Source: Flaviramulus sp. (GTDB lineage Bacteria > Bacteroidota > Bacteroidia > Flavobacteriales > Flavobacteriaceae). Taken from it: a stretch of DNA of 64,000 nt. Made by a program: the position numbers and the translations under genes. Position 1 is the stretch's first letter. Each line of letters begins with the position of its first letter. The stretch is from assembly GCA_030731745.1 (NCBI GenBank), contig JANQTJ010000035.1, forward strand, positions 22,241 through 86,240, written 5' to 3'. Below the pieces are notes generated by a model, which worked only from the letters and a program-made list of their open reading frames with translations, did not search any database and was not told the DNA's origin. Shown here one piece after another: positions 42,309 to 51,464 of the stretch.

Positions 42309-43151
42309 ATGCGTTCTTTAAGCTTTAAATTAAATAACTTGAAAAGAACCATACTATTTTTTACTCTTATTTTATTTGTTATTTCACATTTAAACTCCCA
42401 AATTATTGAAAGGGTTGAGGTTAAGGGGGTTATTTTATCAGCAACAAATGAGGTTGAGGCCGTTACTGTTTTTAATAAATCCTCAAATAGAGGCACTATA
42501 ACTGATGAGAAAGGTTTTTTTTTATTAGAAGTTGCGCTGAATGATATTATTGAAATTACTGCTTTACAGTTTCAAACAGTTACAGTTACTATTGATGCGC
42601 CTATTATAAAATCAAACACTTTGAAAATTCAATTGATAGAGCAGGTTAATCAGTTAGATGCGGTAACCCTATCATCAGGTCTTACTGGTAATTTGGGTAC
42701 CGATACTCAAAATGTTAAATTCGTTAAAATTAAACCTATAGATTTAGGTAATTTAGATGCTTTAATTATGAGTGAAGATAAAGTATTTGATAGAGGTGTT
42801 ATTCAAGATCATTTAGAGGCTACTTTAAATCCAAATGCACGCTTTTATCAACCAGATTTAGTTAAGATTTTGAGATTATTTTTTAAATCAAATAAAAAAT
42901 CTGTATCTCAGAAAAATAATGATTTTGATGATAAAAAAAAGCAACCAAAATCCATATATAATGTGTATTCTCATCAATATATAAGTGAAGCGTTTAATAT
43001 GCCTAGTGAACAAGTTGAAGGTTTTATTGCATTTATACAAAATGGCGGTATAGATTTGGAGCTTTTAAAACCAGAAAACGAAATCGTACTTATTGAATTT
43101 TTAAATGAACAAAAGGGAAAATTCCTGAAGCTTAAAAATGTTAAAAATTAA
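42309..43151 (+). CDS. carboxypeptidase-regulatory-like domain protein (paralogue 2)
   Basis: The 280-residue protein has an N-terminal signal segment (KRTILFFTLILFVISHLNS) and the same domain as its neighbours (VKGVILSATNEVEAVTVFNK, GTITDEKGFFLLEV, VNQLDAVTL). A different C-terminal part follows, ending with a shared pattern (ISEAFNMPSEQVEGFIAFIQ). The motif FNxPxxxVExFIxFI near the C-terminus also occurs in paralogue 1 (FNIPEHRVEEFIRFV), so the C-terminal modules are related. It overlaps the next gene by 14 bases. Confidence 0.8.
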   Translation: MRSLSFKLNNLKRTILFFTLILFVISHLNSQIIERVEVKGVILSATNEVEAVTVFNKSSNRGTITDEKGFFLLEVALNDIIEITALQFQTVTVTIDAPIIKSNTLKIQLIEQVNQLDAVTLSSGLTGNLGTDTQNVKFVKIKPIDLGNLDALIMSEDKVFDRGVIQDHLEATLNPNARFYQPDLVKILRLFFKSNKKSVSQKNNDFDDKKKQPKSIYNVYSHQYISEAFNMPSEQVEGFIAFIQNGGIDLELLKPENEIVLIEFLNEQKGKFLKLKNVKN

Positions 43152-43938
43152 GTGCTTTTCAATACTATTATTTTTATTTGGAAGGCAACAAATTCAAGCA
43201 CAATCCATTGAAATAACAGGGGAAATTGAAGGTAAAACAGATGTTGAAAATATTCATGTCATAAACAAAACATCTAAAGTCTTTACAATTACAGATAATT
43301 TGGGAGGTTTTGTTATAACAGGAAAATTAAACGATACCATTCTCTTTTCCTCAATTCAGCACTTAAAAAAAGAAATTATAGTCTCTAGAGAAATCATGGA
43401 ATCTAAAGCTATTTTTGTTGTCTTACAAGAACAAATAAATGAACTTGATGAAGTTTTAGTTGGAAAAGTATTGACTGGCGATTTAATGTCAGATATTTAT
43501 AATACAGAAGGCGAACCGCCAATAAATTTTTACGATGTTGGTATACCTGGGTATACAGGTAAAATAGCTACTCAAAGTGAACGTAGGCTGGCAGAAGCTG
43601 GCGATTTTAAACCCAAAATGCTTTTTGGTCTATTTGCTGGAGGTTTACCACTTAACCCTATTTTGAATGGTATTTCTGGAAGAACAAAAATGCTTAAAGA
43701 ACTTGTTAAAAAAGAAAGAAATGCTGATTTGCTTCGAAAAATAAAAGTAGATTTGTCTGAAGATTTTTTCAGTGTTTACAAACTTGAAGAGGGTTTAAGA
43801 AACGATTTTTACTTTTTTTGCGAAGAAGATCCAGATTTTAATTTGAGGTGTCAAAATAAAGGACCTATCGAAATATTTGAATATTTAAAAGAAAAGCTCG
43901 TTCAGTATAAAGAAAACCTAAACTTCAAAAAGCAGTAA
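43138..43938 (+). CDS. carboxypeptidase-regulatory-like domain protein (paralogue 3)
   Basis: The 266-residue protein has a signal peptide (MLKIKCFSILLFLFGRQQIQA) and the same regulatory-like domain (ITGEIEGKTDVENIHVINKT, TITDNLGGFVITG, INELDEVLV). Its C-terminal part is more divergent (GKIATQSERRLAEAGDFKPK, KVDLSEDFFSVYKLEEGLRN). It is translated in overlap with paralogue 2 and precedes DUF6702 and M1 peptidase genes on the same strand. This neighbourhood is known to me from flavobacteria but the function is not. Confidence 0.78.
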   Translation: MLKIKCFSILLFLFGRQQIQAQSIEITGEIEGKTDVENIHVINKTSKVFTITDNLGGFVITGKLNDTILFSSIQHLKKEIIVSREIMESKAIFVVLQEQINELDEVLVGKVLTGDLMSDIYNTEGEPPINFYDVGIPGYTGKIATQSERRLAEAGDFKPKMLFGLFAGGLPLNPILNGISGRTKMLKELVKKERNADLLRKIKVDLSEDFFSVYKLEEGLRNDFYFFCEEDPDFNLRCQNKGPIEIFEYLKEKLVQYKENLNFKKQ

Positions 43939-44076
43939 GTTTTTTATGGAATACTTTTTGAATCACAATAATAATTACTTTAGCAAAAAGAAAACACATC
44001 TATTCTAATTAATAATAAGTGTTAGTAGCAAATACCAAAAAATATTTTTTGAGTTGAAGGGCGTAAATTAAATTAT

Positions 44077-44580
44077 ATGAAACTATATAAATTACTTTTT
44101 TTATTTTTAATAATCCCATTTTTTTCATTCACAAGTTTACACAAATATTACATAAGTGTTTCTCAAATAAACTACATTGAAGAGAAGGCATCACTTCAAA
44201 TAACAACCAGAATTTTTATTGATGATTTTGAAAATTTATTAAGAACACGCTATGATGAAACTATTACTTTAGCAGGAAAGGATGAGCCTGAAATTGCCAA
44301 TACATATATTGAAAAATACTTAAAAGATAAGTTAACTATCAAAATAAACAATGAAAGTGTAAGTGTTAATTTTATTGGTAAAGAATACGATGGAGATATT
44401 GTGCGTTGTTATTTAGAAGTTGAAAATGTAAAAAACATAAAAAAAATAGAAATAAGCAATCAAGTTTTATTCGATTTATTTGATGAGCAACAAAATATTA
44501 TAAAAACAAAAATATATTCAAAACAAAAGAGTGTGATACTCTCTAATCAAACCAATAGTATGGTGTTAAAATTTAATTAA
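44077..44580 (+). CDS. DUF6702-family secreted protein
   Basis: The 167-residue protein begins with a signal segment (MKLYKLLFLFLIIPFFSFTS) followed by HKYYISVSQINYIEEKASLQITTRIFIDD, the recognisable start of the DUF6702 family. It is mostly beta-strand and polar. Family members usually sit directly upstream of an M1 metallopeptidase, as here (107-base gap). A role in folding or anchoring the secreted peptidases is possible but inferred only from that linkage. Confidence 0.82.
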   Translation: MKLYKLLFLFLIIPFFSFTSLHKYYISVSQINYIEEKASLQITTRIFIDDFENLLRTRYDETITLAGKDEPEIANTYIEKYLKDKLTIKINNESVSVNFIGKEYDGDIVRCYLEVENVKNIKKIEISNQVLFDLFDEQQNIIKTKIYSKQKSVILSNQTNSMVLKFN

Positions 44581-44687
44581 ATTATTTAAATAAATCTTAA
44601 AATTTCTTAATTTCGACCGTTTGGTTAAATTATATTCATCTTTTTCAATCAAAAACAAAAAATCTTTTAAATAAACATAAATAAATA

Positions 44688-46949
44688 ATGAAAAATCTCA
44701 CCTATTTTATTCTTTCCATTTTTTTAGTTTCATCTAGTCTGTTTGCCCAAGAAAGTGAAACCGCCAAGCCACAAGGTCATACAGACCAAAATAAATTTAG
44801 GCAAATGAAGGACGTTTTGGCAACACCAAACGAAACTAGAACGGCTTCTGGAGCTCCTGGATATGCCTACACGCAACAAAAAGTTGATTACATTATCAAC
44901 ATTACATTAGATGAAAATAACAATAAAATTTTTGGTGATGAGAAAATAACGTATCATAATAACTCTAAAGATCATTTAGAATATTTATGGATACAGTTAG
45001 ATCAAAATATGAGAGCAAGAGATTCTAAAACTCCAGATATTAATCCAGAGAGTTTTAATTCACCTTTCAATGGGCCACAATCTTTTACAAATGCTAATTT
45101 AAAAGAACGTTTTGATGGTGGTTTTAATATAGAATATGTGAAAAATGAAGATGGTTCAAATTTATCGCATCTTATAAATCAAACCATGATGCGTATTAAT
45201 TTACCAAAGCCTTTAGCGCCAGGAGAAATTTTTAAGTTTAGCATTAAATGGAATTATAACATCAACGATATTAATGTAGATGGAGGTCGCTCTGGATTAG
45301 AAACTTTTCCTGATGGGAATAATAATTACACAATTGCACAGTTTTATCCAAGACTTTGTGTTTATGATAACGTTGAAGGTTGGCAAAATATGCAATTTTG
45401 GGGTAGAAGTGAGTTTGCCCTAGAATTTGGAGATTTTGAAGTTAAAATAACTGTGCCAGCAGATCATATTTTAGAAGCAACAGGAGAGTTGCAAAACCCT
45501 AAAGATGTTTTAACCAAAGAGCAACAAAAACGTTTTGATGACGCAAAAAAATCATTTAACGATCCTGTTTTTATTGTAACTCAAGCAGAAGCAGAAGTAG
45601 CCGAAAAGGGTAGAAGTACTAAAACAAAAACTTGGCATTTTAAAGCCAATATGGTAAGAGATTTTGCTTGGGCATCATCTAGAAAATATATATGGGATGC
45701 TATGGCTGTTGATATTAATGGTCGTGCAGTTATGGCAATTTCCTTGTATCCTAAAGAGGGAAATCCACTGTGGGAAGAGCATTCTACTAGAGTTGTAGCC
45801 AATACTTTAGAGGAATATTCAAAGTTAACGTTTGATTATCCTTACAGTAAAGCGATATCTGTACATTCTGAAAGACAAGGTATGGAGTATCCAATGATTT
45901 GTTTCAATTACGGACGTCCTAATCCTGATGGCACTTATTCAGAACGGGTAAAAAGAGGTATGATTGGAGTTATTACTCATGAAGTTGGGCATAATTTCTT
46001 TCCAATGATTGTTAATAGCGATGAGCGCCAATGGACATGGATGGATGAAGGTTTAAATTCTTTTGTCGAAATTTTAGCAGAGTTAGATTACGATCCTAAT
46101 TTTATCACAGGTAATTTGCCAAAAGATATAGTACCTTATATGGGAGGCGATCAAAGTTATATTTCGCCTATTATGTCTCAAGGAGATTATGTATATCAAT
46201 TCGGGCCAAATGCCTACACTAAGCCAGCTGCAGGACTTTATATGTTGAGACAAACTATAATGGGGTCAGAGTTGTTTGATTATGCTTTCAGAACCTATTC
46301 TCAACGTTGGATGTTCAAGCATCCTACTCCAGAAGATTTTTTTAGAAGTATGGAAGATGCCTCTGCCTTGGATTTAGATTGGTTTTGGAGAGGTTGGTTT
46401 TATACAACAGATTATACCGATATAGGCGTAAAAGAAGTTAAACAATATTACTTAACAGATAAACCAACTGGAGCTGCTATATCTCAGGCAAAACGCTTCA
46501 ATATGAATCTTGATGATTACAAAGATAAATTGGTTTATTATGCTGAGGCTGAAAATGGTGTGATACCAAGTAATGCAAAAAGTCCTACCGATTTTGAATT
46601 TTTAAACACCTATTTAGAAAGTTTATCATCTGCAGAAAGAGCATCATTAAAAGAAGCTCCAAAATATTTTTACGAAGTTACTTTTGATAAGCCAGGGGGG
46701 TTAGTAATGCCAATAATTGTTGAATTAACTTTTGAAGACGGTACAAAAGAAAGAAAAATGTATCCTGCTCAAATCTGGAGATACAATGATAAAGAGGTAA
46801 AAAAAGTTTTTAAAACAGATAAAGCTATTACCAATATTGTTGTTGATCCTGATTTAGAAACAGCTGATGTTGATACATCAAATAACACTTGGCCAAAAGA
46901 AGTTAAAGACAGTAAATTTGATGAATTTAAAGATAAAGTAAAAGGTTAA
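44688..46949 (+). CDS. secreted M1-family zinc metallopeptidase (copy 1)
   Basis: The 753-residue protein has a signal peptide (MKNLTYFILSIFLVSSSLFA) and an M1 (aminopeptidase N-like) layout. An N-terminal beta-sandwich (about 60-330) has YHNNSKDHLEYLWIQLDQN. A catalytic domain has the zinc motif THEVGHNFF (HExxH) and the downstream glutamate in WTWMDEGLNSF, and a C-terminal region follows. It likely cleaves N-terminal residues of peptides in the periplasm or on the cell surface. The gene has a close tandem paralogue. Confidence 0.93.
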   Translation: MKNLTYFILSIFLVSSSLFAQESETAKPQGHTDQNKFRQMKDVLATPNETRTASGAPGYAYTQQKVDYIINITLDENNNKIFGDEKITYHNNSKDHLEYLWIQLDQNMRARDSKTPDINPESFNSPFNGPQSFTNANLKERFDGGFNIEYVKNEDGSNLSHLINQTMMRINLPKPLAPGEIFKFSIKWNYNINDINVDGGRSGLETFPDGNNNYTIAQFYPRLCVYDNVEGWQNMQFWGRSEFALEFGDFEVKITVPADHILEATGELQNPKDVLTKEQQKRFDDAKKSFNDPVFIVTQAEAEVAEKGRSTKTKTWHFKANMVRDFAWASSRKYIWDAMAVDINGRAVMAISLYPKEGNPLWEEHSTRVVANTLEEYSKLTFDYPYSKAISVHSERQGMEYPMICFNYGRPNPDGTYSERVKRGMIGVITHEVGHNFFPMIVNSDERQWTWMDEGLNSFVEILAELDYDPNFITGNLPKDIVPYMGGDQSYISPIMSQGDYVYQFGPNAYTKPAAGLYMLRQTIMGSELFDYAFRTYSQRWMFKHPTPEDFFRSMEDASALDLDWFWRGWFYTTDYTDIGVKEVKQYYLTDKPTGAAISQAKRFNMNLDDYKDKLVYYAEAENGVIPSNAKSPTDFEFLNTYLESLSSAERASLKEAPKYFYEVTFDKPGGLVMPIIVELTFEDGTKERKMYPAQIWRYNDKEVKKVFKTDKAITNIVVDPDLETADVDTSNNTWPKEVKDSKFDEFKDKVKG

Positions 46950-47000
46950 TAATAAATTAACTAGAAAATCAAAACCAATTAATTAAAGCCAAAATTCAAA

Positions 47001-49295
47001 ATGAAAAAATTAGCATATCTATTCTTTTCTTTAGTATTTGTGTCCACAACTCTTTTTGCACAAGAAAAGCAAACTGAAACTAAAAAAACAGGGCATAAAA
47101 ACACAAATAAATTTAAACAATTATATGATGAGTTTGCTACACCTAATATGTTTAGAACAGGTTCTGGAGCACCAGGTCCTGGATATTATCAGCAGCAAGC
47201 CGATTATAAAATGGATATAGAGATAGATGATGAAAAGGCCAGATTATCAGGTTTTGAAACGATAACATATACTAATAATTCACCTGATGAACTTACTTAT
47301 TTATGGGTGCAATTAGACCAAAATATGAGGGCTAAAGACTCTAAATCACCATTAATCGAAAGTAATAGTTTAAGAGAAGCTTCAACTACTGATAGGTTTG
47401 TTGATTCTTATATGAAAGAGCGTTTTGATGGCGGTTTTAATATTCAAAAAGTAGTTGATTTAAATGGAAACGATTTAACGCATATGATACATCAAACCAT
47501 GATGCGTGTTGAATTACCCAAATCATTAAAAACAGGTGAGCAATTCTCATTTTCAATAAAATGGTGGTACAATATTAACGATCACGTTAAGGATGGAGGT
47601 CGTTCAGGGTATGAGTATTTTCCAGAAAATGATAACAGAATTTATGTAATGGCTCAGTTTTATCCTAGAATGGCTGTTTACAATGATGTTGAGGGTTGGC
47701 AAAATTCACAGTTTTGGGGACGTGATGAGTTTGCTTTACCTTTCGGAAATTTTGATGTAAATATTACGGTACCTGCTGATCATATTCTTGATGGAACAGG
47801 ATGGTTAACAAATCGTAAAGAAGTCTTTACTAAAGACATGATGAAACGCTACGAAATAGCAAAAAATACTTTTCATGAACCAGTTAAAATTGTTACACAA
47901 GCTGAAGCTGAGGTGACTGAAAAACAAAAAAGTACCAGTAAAAAAACATGGAAATTATCTGCTAAAAATGTTAGAGATTTTGGCTTTGCAACCTCTAGAA
48001 AGTTTATTTGGGATATGATGGCCGTAAAAATAGGTGATAGAAATGTGATGGCTGTTTCCCTTTATTCAAAAGAAGGTAATCCATTATGGGAACAATGGTC
48101 TACTAAAACGGTTGCAAGTACATTAAAATCATATTCAAGGATGACGTTTGATTATCCGTACCATAAAGCTATATCTGTGCATGCACCTATGGGTATGGAG
48201 TATCCAATGATTTGCTATAATTTTGGTCGTCCAGAACCAGACGGAACCTATAGTGATCGTGTTAAGTACGGAATGATGGGTGTGATTATTCACGAAGTTG
48301 GACACAACTTCTTCCCAATGATTGTGAATAGTGATGAGCGTCAATGGACATGGATGGATGAAGGACTTAATACTTTTGTCCAATATGTTGCCCAACAAGA
48401 CTTTGGCGAGTGGTATCCTGATGCCCTTTCTGAAGGTGATGAGGTATTCCCATCAAGACGTGGTCCTGCAAAAAATATTATTCCTTATATGAGTGGTGAC
48501 CAAGATTATATTGCACCTATTATGACTAAAGGTTTAAACACCTACCAATTTGGTAATAACGCATACGGTAAACCAGCTACTGCTCTAAATATATTAAGAG
48601 AAACGGTAATGGGTCGTGATCTTTTTGATTATGCATTTAAAGAATATGCACGTCGTTGGATGTTTAAACACCCAACACCAGAAGATTTTTTCAGAACCAT
48701 GGAAGACGCTTCTGCTTTTGATTTAGATTGGTACTGGAGAGGGTGGTTTTATACTACAGATTGGGTTGATATAGCATTAAAAGATGTAAAAAAATATTAT
48801 GTTACCTCAAAACCAAATGCTTATGGAGAAAACATGGCTAAAAGATTTAATAGAGATGTTAAAGATTTTGTTTTTTTAGTTGAAGAGGGTAGCGAATCGT
48901 TTGACGAAAGTATGCGTAATTCAGATCCAGTAAGTGCTTCACCAACTCTAAAAGAGTATTTAATGGATAACTTTACGGAAGAAGAACGTAAAAATATTAA
49001 GGCACCCAAATATTTTTATAACATCACATTTGAAAAACCAGGAGGATTAGTAATGCCAATTATTGTGGAGTACACCTATGAGGATGGTACCTCAAAAACA
49101 GAAACCTACCCAGCACAAGTTTGGAGGTTAAATGATAACGAAGTAAGTAAAACTATTGCTTCTGATAAAGAAATTGTTAGTATTGTAATAGATCCTAAAT
49201 TAGAAACTGCAGATGTAGATATTTCTAATAATTCCTGGCCAAAAGAAGTCAAGCAAAGTGATTTCGAAAAATTTAAAGAAAAAGTTAAAGGTTAA
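47001..49295 (+). CDS. secreted M1-family zinc metallopeptidase (copy 2)
   Basis: The 764-residue protein is a paralogue of copy 1 with the same architecture: signal peptide (MKKLAYLFFSLVFVSTTLFA), N-terminal sandwich, zinc motif IHEVGHNFF, WTWMDEGLNTF and the shared ending SDFEKFKEKVKG. It has an insertion of about a dozen residues after DEGLNTFVQY (EWYPDALSEGDEVFPSRRGP). A tandem duplication, with 51 bases between the genes, could give two substrate preferences. A strong terminator follows. Confidence 0.93.
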   Translation: MKKLAYLFFSLVFVSTTLFAQEKQTETKKTGHKNTNKFKQLYDEFATPNMFRTGSGAPGPGYYQQQADYKMDIEIDDEKARLSGFETITYTNNSPDELTYLWVQLDQNMRAKDSKSPLIESNSLREASTTDRFVDSYMKERFDGGFNIQKVVDLNGNDLTHMIHQTMMRVELPKSLKTGEQFSFSIKWWYNINDHVKDGGRSGYEYFPENDNRIYVMAQFYPRMAVYNDVEGWQNSQFWGRDEFALPFGNFDVNITVPADHILDGTGWLTNRKEVFTKDMMKRYEIAKNTFHEPVKIVTQAEAEVTEKQKSTSKKTWKLSAKNVRDFGFATSRKFIWDMMAVKIGDRNVMAVSLYSKEGNPLWEQWSTKTVASTLKSYSRMTFDYPYHKAISVHAPMGMEYPMICYNFGRPEPDGTYSDRVKYGMMGVIIHEVGHNFFPMIVNSDERQWTWMDEGLNTFVQYVAQQDFGEWYPDALSEGDEVFPSRRGPAKNIIPYMSGDQDYIAPIMTKGLNTYQFGNNAYGKPATALNILRETVMGRDLFDYAFKEYARRWMFKHPTPEDFFRTMEDASAFDLDWYWRGWFYTTDWVDIALKDVKKYYVTSKPNAYGENMAKRFNRDVKDFVFLVEEGSESFDESMRNSDPVSASPTLKEYLMDNFTEEERKNIKAPKYFYNITFEKPGGLVMPIIVEYTYEDGTSKTETYPAQVWRLNDNEVSKTIASDKEIVSIVIDPKLETADVDISNNSWPKEVKQSDFEKFKEKVKG

Positions 49296-49310
49296 TAAAA
49301 AATTGACTAA

Positions 49311-49343
49311 AAAAAAGCCAACTTATTAAAGTTGGCTTTTTTT
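49311..49343 (+). terminator. terminator after M1 peptidase genes
   Basis: AAAAAAGCCAACTT and AAGTTGGCTTTTTTT form a 13-14 bp stem with a T run. It separates the peptidase unit from tatA. Confidence 0.93.
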
Positions 49344-49406
49344 GTTTTCTTTAATTTTAATCAATTAAAGCTATCAATATTTCTTCATTCTAATAAAACA
49401 ACTCAC

Positions 49407-49414
49407 TATATTTG
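49407..49414 (+). promoter_or_regulatory. -7 element 4 bases before the tatA start
   Basis: TATATTTG fits the -7 consensus; TATT and the GTG at 49419 follow directly. As at 33430, the transcript would be leaderless or nearly so. Confidence 0.5.
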
Positions 49415-49418
49415 TATT

Positions 49419-49706
49419 GTGATACATCAAATAACATATTTATTTATAAGTGGTGGTGAGATAGCTTTTATACTCTTTATAGCCATTATGGTTTTTGGTG
49501 CTGATAAGTTACCAGAAATAGCTAGAGGTTTGGGAAAAGGTATGCGTACTTTAAAAGATGCTACCAACGATATAAAACATGAAATCACCAAAACTGCTGA
49601 GAAAAATGGTATAGACACAAGCATCACCTCTGATGTTAAAAAAGAGCTAGATAAAGTAAAAGACGAATTGGAAGATTTTACAGGTTCTGTAAAACGGAAG
49701 CATTAA
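49419..49706 (+). CDS. tatA: twin-arginine translocase subunit TatA
   Basis: I use GTG 49419, giving 95 residues (MIHQITYLFISGGEIAFILF). A longer frame extends upstream through the terminator and is not credible. The protein has the TatA form: short N-terminus, one membrane helix (about 9-28), hinge FGADKLPEIARGLGKGMR, and a charged amphipathic, then acidic/basic tail (KKELDKVKDELEDF). TatA rings transport folded proteins with twin-arginine signals. TatC is not in the window. Its stop overlaps the convergent methyltransferase stop by 4 bases. Confidence 0.92.
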   Translation: MIHQITYLFISGGEIAFILFIAIMVFGADKLPEIARGLGKGMRTLKDATNDIKHEITKTAEKNGIDTSITSDVKKELDKVKDELEDFTGSVKRKH

Positions 49707-50347
49707 ATTTTTCTGCTGATAGTTAATCCGTCTCTAATTGGTAATAAAACAGTTTCTATTCGTTTGTCTTCTTTTAAAAGTTTGTTGTAGGCTATTAATG
49801 CTGGTGTTGAAGTATCCTCTTTTTTAAATTTTTTATCTAAAACTTTACCACTCCATAAAACATTATCGGATAAAATAATACCTCCAGAATTTAGTTTATC
49901 AATGATAATGTCAAAGTATTTAACGTAGTTTTCTTTATCAGCGTCAATAAATACTAAGTCGAATGTTTTATCTAGTTTAGGGATAATCTCAAGCGCATTT
50001 CCTAAATGCTGAAAAATTTGTTTTCCATAAGGTGATTTGTCAAAATAGGCTCTTTGAAAATCAAATAATTCCTCATTAACGTCAATGGTATCTAATTTAC
50101 CATCCTTTTTCATGCCTTCTGCTAAACACAATGCAGAATAGCCAGTGTAGGTGCCAATTTCAAGAATATTTTTAGGTTTAACTAGTTTAGAAATGATACT
50201 TAAAACACGCCCTTGATAATGCCCACTTAACATGCGTGGTTGTAGTATCTTTTGATACGTTTCTCTAGTTAATTGTTGTAATAATTCTGGTTCGTTTTCA
50301 GTCTGATTTACAACGTAATTGTCTAATTCCTCTGGGATGAAATACAT
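49703..50347 (-). CDS. O-methyltransferase, family 3 (caffeoyl-CoA type)
   Basis: The 214-residue protein has the family-3 O-methyltransferase fold: ILEIGTYTGYSALCLAEG (SAM), DVNEELFDF, FDLVFIDADKENYVKYFD (Mg-binding Asp) and GGIILSDNVLWSG. Bacterial members act on catechol-like or other hydroxylated aromatics, but the substrate is not identifiable. It starts in the TAATG junction with the ACMSD gene, so it is translationally coupled to the kynurenine cluster as the last gene. That coupling suggests an aromatic substrate or simple operon hitch-hiking. Confidence 0.88.
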   Translation of the reverse strand: MYFIPEELDNYVVNQTENEPELLQQLTRETYQKILQPRMLSGHYQGRVLSIISKLVKPKNILEIGTYTGYSALCLAEGMKKDGKLDTIDVNEELFDFQRAYFDKSPYGKQIFQHLGNALEIIPKLDKTFDLVFIDADKENYVKYFDIIIDKLNSGGIILSDNVLWSGKVLDKKFKKEDTSTPALIAYNKLLKEDKRIETVLLPIRDGLTISRKI

Positions 50348-51432
50348 TAACTTAAAATTCTATTAATCAGTTTTTCTTTAGCTTCTTTATCATCTCCACA
50401 TAGCCATTGGATGACATTGTCTTCCCAAATCGAGTCATATTGAGGTTGGTCAATTATTTTTCGTTCCATAGCCAAGTCTAAAATTTTCCCTGGATAAGAG
50501 GATTGTTTAGCACTCTCCATTTCCCCTAATGGATAAGGATCATCTAATCCCATTAAAACTTGTTTAGCACCATGATTTTTAATCAACAACTCCAAACCTC
50601 CAGTATCATGAACTAAAGTGTCGAAGAAAATATTTTTATGTCCAACAGCTTTTCTTGGATGGTGTTTCCCTTCAAACAAATCAGGTCTACCATCAAAACC
50701 TTGTATACGTCTTCCTAAATTTATTTGTGCCAATTGGCCACCATGTGCAAAACAGGTACGCATATTAGGAAATTTTTCCTGATAGCCATTTAAGGTTAAA
50801 AAATGATAAGCATCTGCACATTGTGCTAACATCCAAATTAGATGAAAACGCCAAGAGGTGTTTTCTAATTTTATAAACTTTTCTCCATCATAGGGATGAA
50901 TTTCAACAGCCAAATTGTATTTACTTGCCAACTCAAAAATAGGCTCATTTTCTTCATCAAAAATACAACGCCATGTGCCAATAGTATCCATGTAATGCGT
51001 TGGTAAACAAAGTAATTGCATGCCATGATTTTCTACACAACGCTCAATTTCCCAGCAAGCACTTCTTACAAAACCAGGGTGAACTACAAAACCACAAGTA
51101 AATTTTTTCGGGTTTTCATGTTGTATTTTAGCATTAAAATCGTTCTGGAAACGCAATGCTTTTTTCATTTCTTCAACACGTAAACCATTACCATATAATT
51201 GTGATAAATTCAAAACCACAGCATGGTCTATTTTATTACGCTCCATCCATTCTAACTTTTCATGTAAAAAGAAACTAGAGTCGGTTATGGGTCTATTCCA
51301 ATCTTTTTGAAGCATAAATTTACGGTCTTTATCAACCCAAAAAATTCCTTTTTCTTGCATAAAATCAGGAATCTCTTCTGGGTAAGGTAATAAGTGCGAA
51401 TGACCGTTAATTCTTAGTTTGCGTTTTTCCAT
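50347..51432 (-). CDS. amidohydrolase, 2-amino-3-carboxymuconate-6-semialdehyde decarboxylase type (ACMSD)
   Basis: The 361-residue protein is a TIM-barrel amidohydrolase of the ACMSD/amidohydrolase-2 group: N-terminal NGHSHLLPYP (HxH metal pair), CGFVVHPGF, LCLPTHYMDTIGTW, AVEIHPYD, TCFAHGGQLAQINLGRR and the late Asp motif QVLMGLDDPYPLGE. ACMSD decarboxylates 2-amino-3-carboxymuconate semialdehyde to 2-aminomuconate semialdehyde, diverting it from quinolinate/NAD formation. It sits immediately downstream of 3-hydroxyanthranilate dioxygenase, which makes its substrate; this context supports the call. Confidence 0.87.
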   Translation of the reverse strand: MEKRKLRINGHSHLLPYPEEIPDFMQEKGIFWVDKDRKFMLQKDWNRPITDSSFFLHEKLEWMERNKIDHAVVLNLSQLYGNGLRVEEMKKALRFQNDFNAKIQHENPKKFTCGFVVHPGFVRSACWEIERCVENHGMQLLCLPTHYMDTIGTWRCIFDEENEPIFELASKYNLAVEIHPYDGEKFIKLENTSWRFHLIWMLAQCADAYHFLTLNGYQEKFPNMRTCFAHGGQLAQINLGRRIQGFDGRPDLFEGKHHPRKAVGHKNIFFDTLVHDTGGLELLIKNHGAKQVLMGLDDPYPLGEMESAKQSSYPGKILDLAMERKIIDQPQYDSIWEDNVIQWLCGDDKEAKEKLINRILS

Positions 51433-51464
51433 TTTATAATTTCTGTATTTACAGGAAACTAGTT

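Noticed and set aside
41454..43938. TonB-dependent receptors or SusC/D-type system
   Set aside because: Proteins are only 266-280 residues and lack plug and barrel domains. No SusD-like gene is nearby.
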